Assembly (NCBI RefSeq): GCF_900168065.1
Contig: NZ_FUZZ01000001.1
Coordinates: 2,352,623 to 2,416,622, forward strand
Direction: 5' to 3'
From: Chitinophaga ginsengisegetis
GTDB taxonomy: Bacteria > Bacteroidota > Bacteroidia > Chitinophagales > Chitinophagaceae
DNA length: 64,000 nt
Shown here: positions 63,015 to 64,000 of the stretch, in pieces
Layout: every line of letters begins with the position of its first letter
Position numbering within the stretch: the stretch's first letter is position 1
Program-made: the position numbers and the translations under genes
Notes under the pieces: model-generated
Databases searched by the model: none
Seen by the model: only the letters and a program-made list of their open reading frames with translations
Told to the model about the DNA's origin: nothing

Positions 63015-63605
63015 TTATTTTTCAAAAAAAACCGGAACCAGTACCGCGAACAAATAAATGTAGTTGGATCTTAATATATTTCTTAGCTGCTTATTAGCCT
63101 CTTGTATGTGATGATTGATAGCAGAGGCACTAATATTTAACCGGCTGCTTATTTCTTGATAGCTGAGGCCATCTATCTTATGCATGGTATATACCTCCCG
63201 CTGCCTTGGTGTAAGTTTATTTAACGCAGCATACAGTAACTCTTTGGCTTCAGATTGATTAAGGGATTCTTCTATGGGATTATGACTACCATCCGCATTA
63301 ATTTGCTTGCGCATTAACTGATCATATACACTTCTTCTATATACGTTTTTTGAAAGATTGGCTGCCATTTTAAATACCAAAGCACCAAAACTAAGTTCCG
63401 GATTGATACTATGACGGACCTCCCAGATCTTAATAAACAGATCCTGGAGAATATCCTCTGCTAATTCTTCAGACCGCAGCAATTGAAGTAACTTCATAGT
63501 CAGGCGGGGGGCATAGATTTCATAAAGGGCTTTAAAAGCAAACTCATTCCCTTCCTGCAACCTGCGTAACAGCTCCTTCTCATCGGTGGTTTGTATGATA
63601 TCCAC
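63015..63605 (-). CDS. ECF RNA polymerase sigma-70 factor (protease-linked locus)
   Basis: A 196-residue protein beginning at a GTG codon (63605); no better ATG precedes region 2. Region 2 reads SEELAEDILQDLFIKIWEVR. Region 4 reads KLTPRQREVYTMHKIDGLSY followed by SRLNISASAINHHIQEANK. The C-terminus has a short hydrophobic segment (YIYLFAVLVPVFFEK). It heads the operon sigma-FecR-SusC-SusD-lipoprotein-TlpA-Trx-protease. Confidence 0.92.
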   Translation of the reverse strand: MDIIQTTDEKELLRRLQEGNEFAFKALYEIYAPRLTMKLLQLLRSEELAEDILQDLFIKIWEVRHSINPELSFGALVFKMAANLSKNVYRRSVYDQLMRKQINADGSHNPIEESLNQSEAKELLYAALNKLTPRQREVYTMHKIDGLSYQEISSRLNISASAINHHIQEANKQLRNILRSNYIYLFAVLVPVFFEK

Positions 63606-64000
63606 TTCCCTTATTATTAATTTCTGCTGAAATTATAAAAAGAAAAAAAGAATAGCCAATATTTCTGAAAAATATATAAAATGATGTCATAACTATCAGG
63701 GAAATGCCCTACGATGTCCGGCATCCCATCGGCCTCACATGTAACAGGCGAAACACATGTCACTTTGACACTTAAGTATCCGTAATCATAAAAAGCGACT
63801 GGCTTTATCTGATTACGATCATGGACTCGCCAGCGGAAAGATTGTTGGATGGTACATGAATATGGGTATGACAGTCAGAGAAATGATTGTTGCTGCCCAG
63901 AGTATGACTATCAGCATGTAATCCGCATCTGTATCATTTCCACCCCTAATTTGCGACATTTGAGTACCCTGCCCCAAAGATAATCTCTGTAGTTTTATAG
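63606..64000. other. Right-edge intergenic region
   Basis: 395 bases upstream of the last sigma gene. It is AT-rich near 63620-63690. No clear TTTG/TAnnTTTG promoter is visible for the sigma gene. The only coding hint is a 46-codon frame on the minus strand, listed separately. Confidence 0.5.
63819..63959 (-). CDS. Tentative 46-residue single-helix membrane peptide
   Basis: ATG at 63959, TGA at 63819. After a polar start (SQIRGGNDTDADY) comes one hydrophobic helix (MLIVILWAATIISLTVIPIF). No homologue is recognised and no promoter is seen, so it may be chance or a remnant. Confidence 0.2.
   Translation of the reverse strand: MSQIRGGNDTDADYMLIVILWAATIISLTVIPIFMYHPTIFPLASP

Overview
The window is a stretch of a Bacteroidota chromosome, most likely Chitinophagaceae and plausibly Chitinophaga. 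It holds five SusC/SusD outer-membrane import pairs, several ECF sigma/FecR regulator pairs, a hybrid two-component sensor, GH144-type glucanases, and one promoter of the Bacteroidota form TTTG-N21-TACATTTG in front of a tRNA gene. Nearly everything lies on the minus strand. There is no insertion sequence, CRISPR array, prophage or rRNA gene.

Layout. (1) 1-12946: an ECF-controlled polysaccharide utilisation locus (PUL). In transcription order it has sigma factor, FecR anti-sigma, SusC with STN domain, SusD, a LamG lipoprotein, two GH144-like glucanases, a GH43 with discoidin and FnIII modules, and a GH3 running off the left edge. Beta-1,2-glucan is the most economical substrate guess. (2) 13064-15345: an AT-rich island with three small secreted proteins of unknown function. 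Two have interrupted C-termini, one by a frameshift at an AAGC repeat and one by an in-frame TGA. A phased 11-bp tandem repeat array follows. (3) 15346-17575: four overlapping genes (DoxX-like, DUF2071, membrane-anchored methyltransferase-like, four-helix membrane protein). (4) 17660-29235: a fructan PUL with GH32, SusD, SusC, PfkB sugar kinase, MFS sugar porter and a divergent hybrid sensor resembling the fructose sensor of Bacteroides thetaiotaomicron. (5) 29299-35995: a cold-shock gene, then an enzyme-less SusC/SusD-like_2 pair next to a ROK repressor. (6) 36311-38462: KTSC protein, AraC regulator and a quinone-oxidoreductase-like enzyme.

(7) 38494-46851: sigma, FecR, SusC(STN), SusD and a TlpA-like thiol-disulfide protein. 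(8) 47002-51774: rhomboid protease, tRNA-Asp, an HxlR/NAD(P)-binding divergent pair flanked by decayed remnants that look like relatives of the same two families, and a sialate O-acetylesterase-like enzyme. (9) 51942-63605: sigma, FecR, SusC(STN), SusD, a lipoprotein, two thioredoxin-fold proteins and a trypsin-like protease. This last operon looks more like a peptide or protein uptake system than a glycan PUL and is the strongest candidate here for an under-described system.

Regulatory logic is consistent across the window. The three SusC proteins with an N-terminal STN signalling domain each sit directly downstream of an ECF sigma/FecR pair. The two without it are paired with a hybrid sensor or a ROK repressor.
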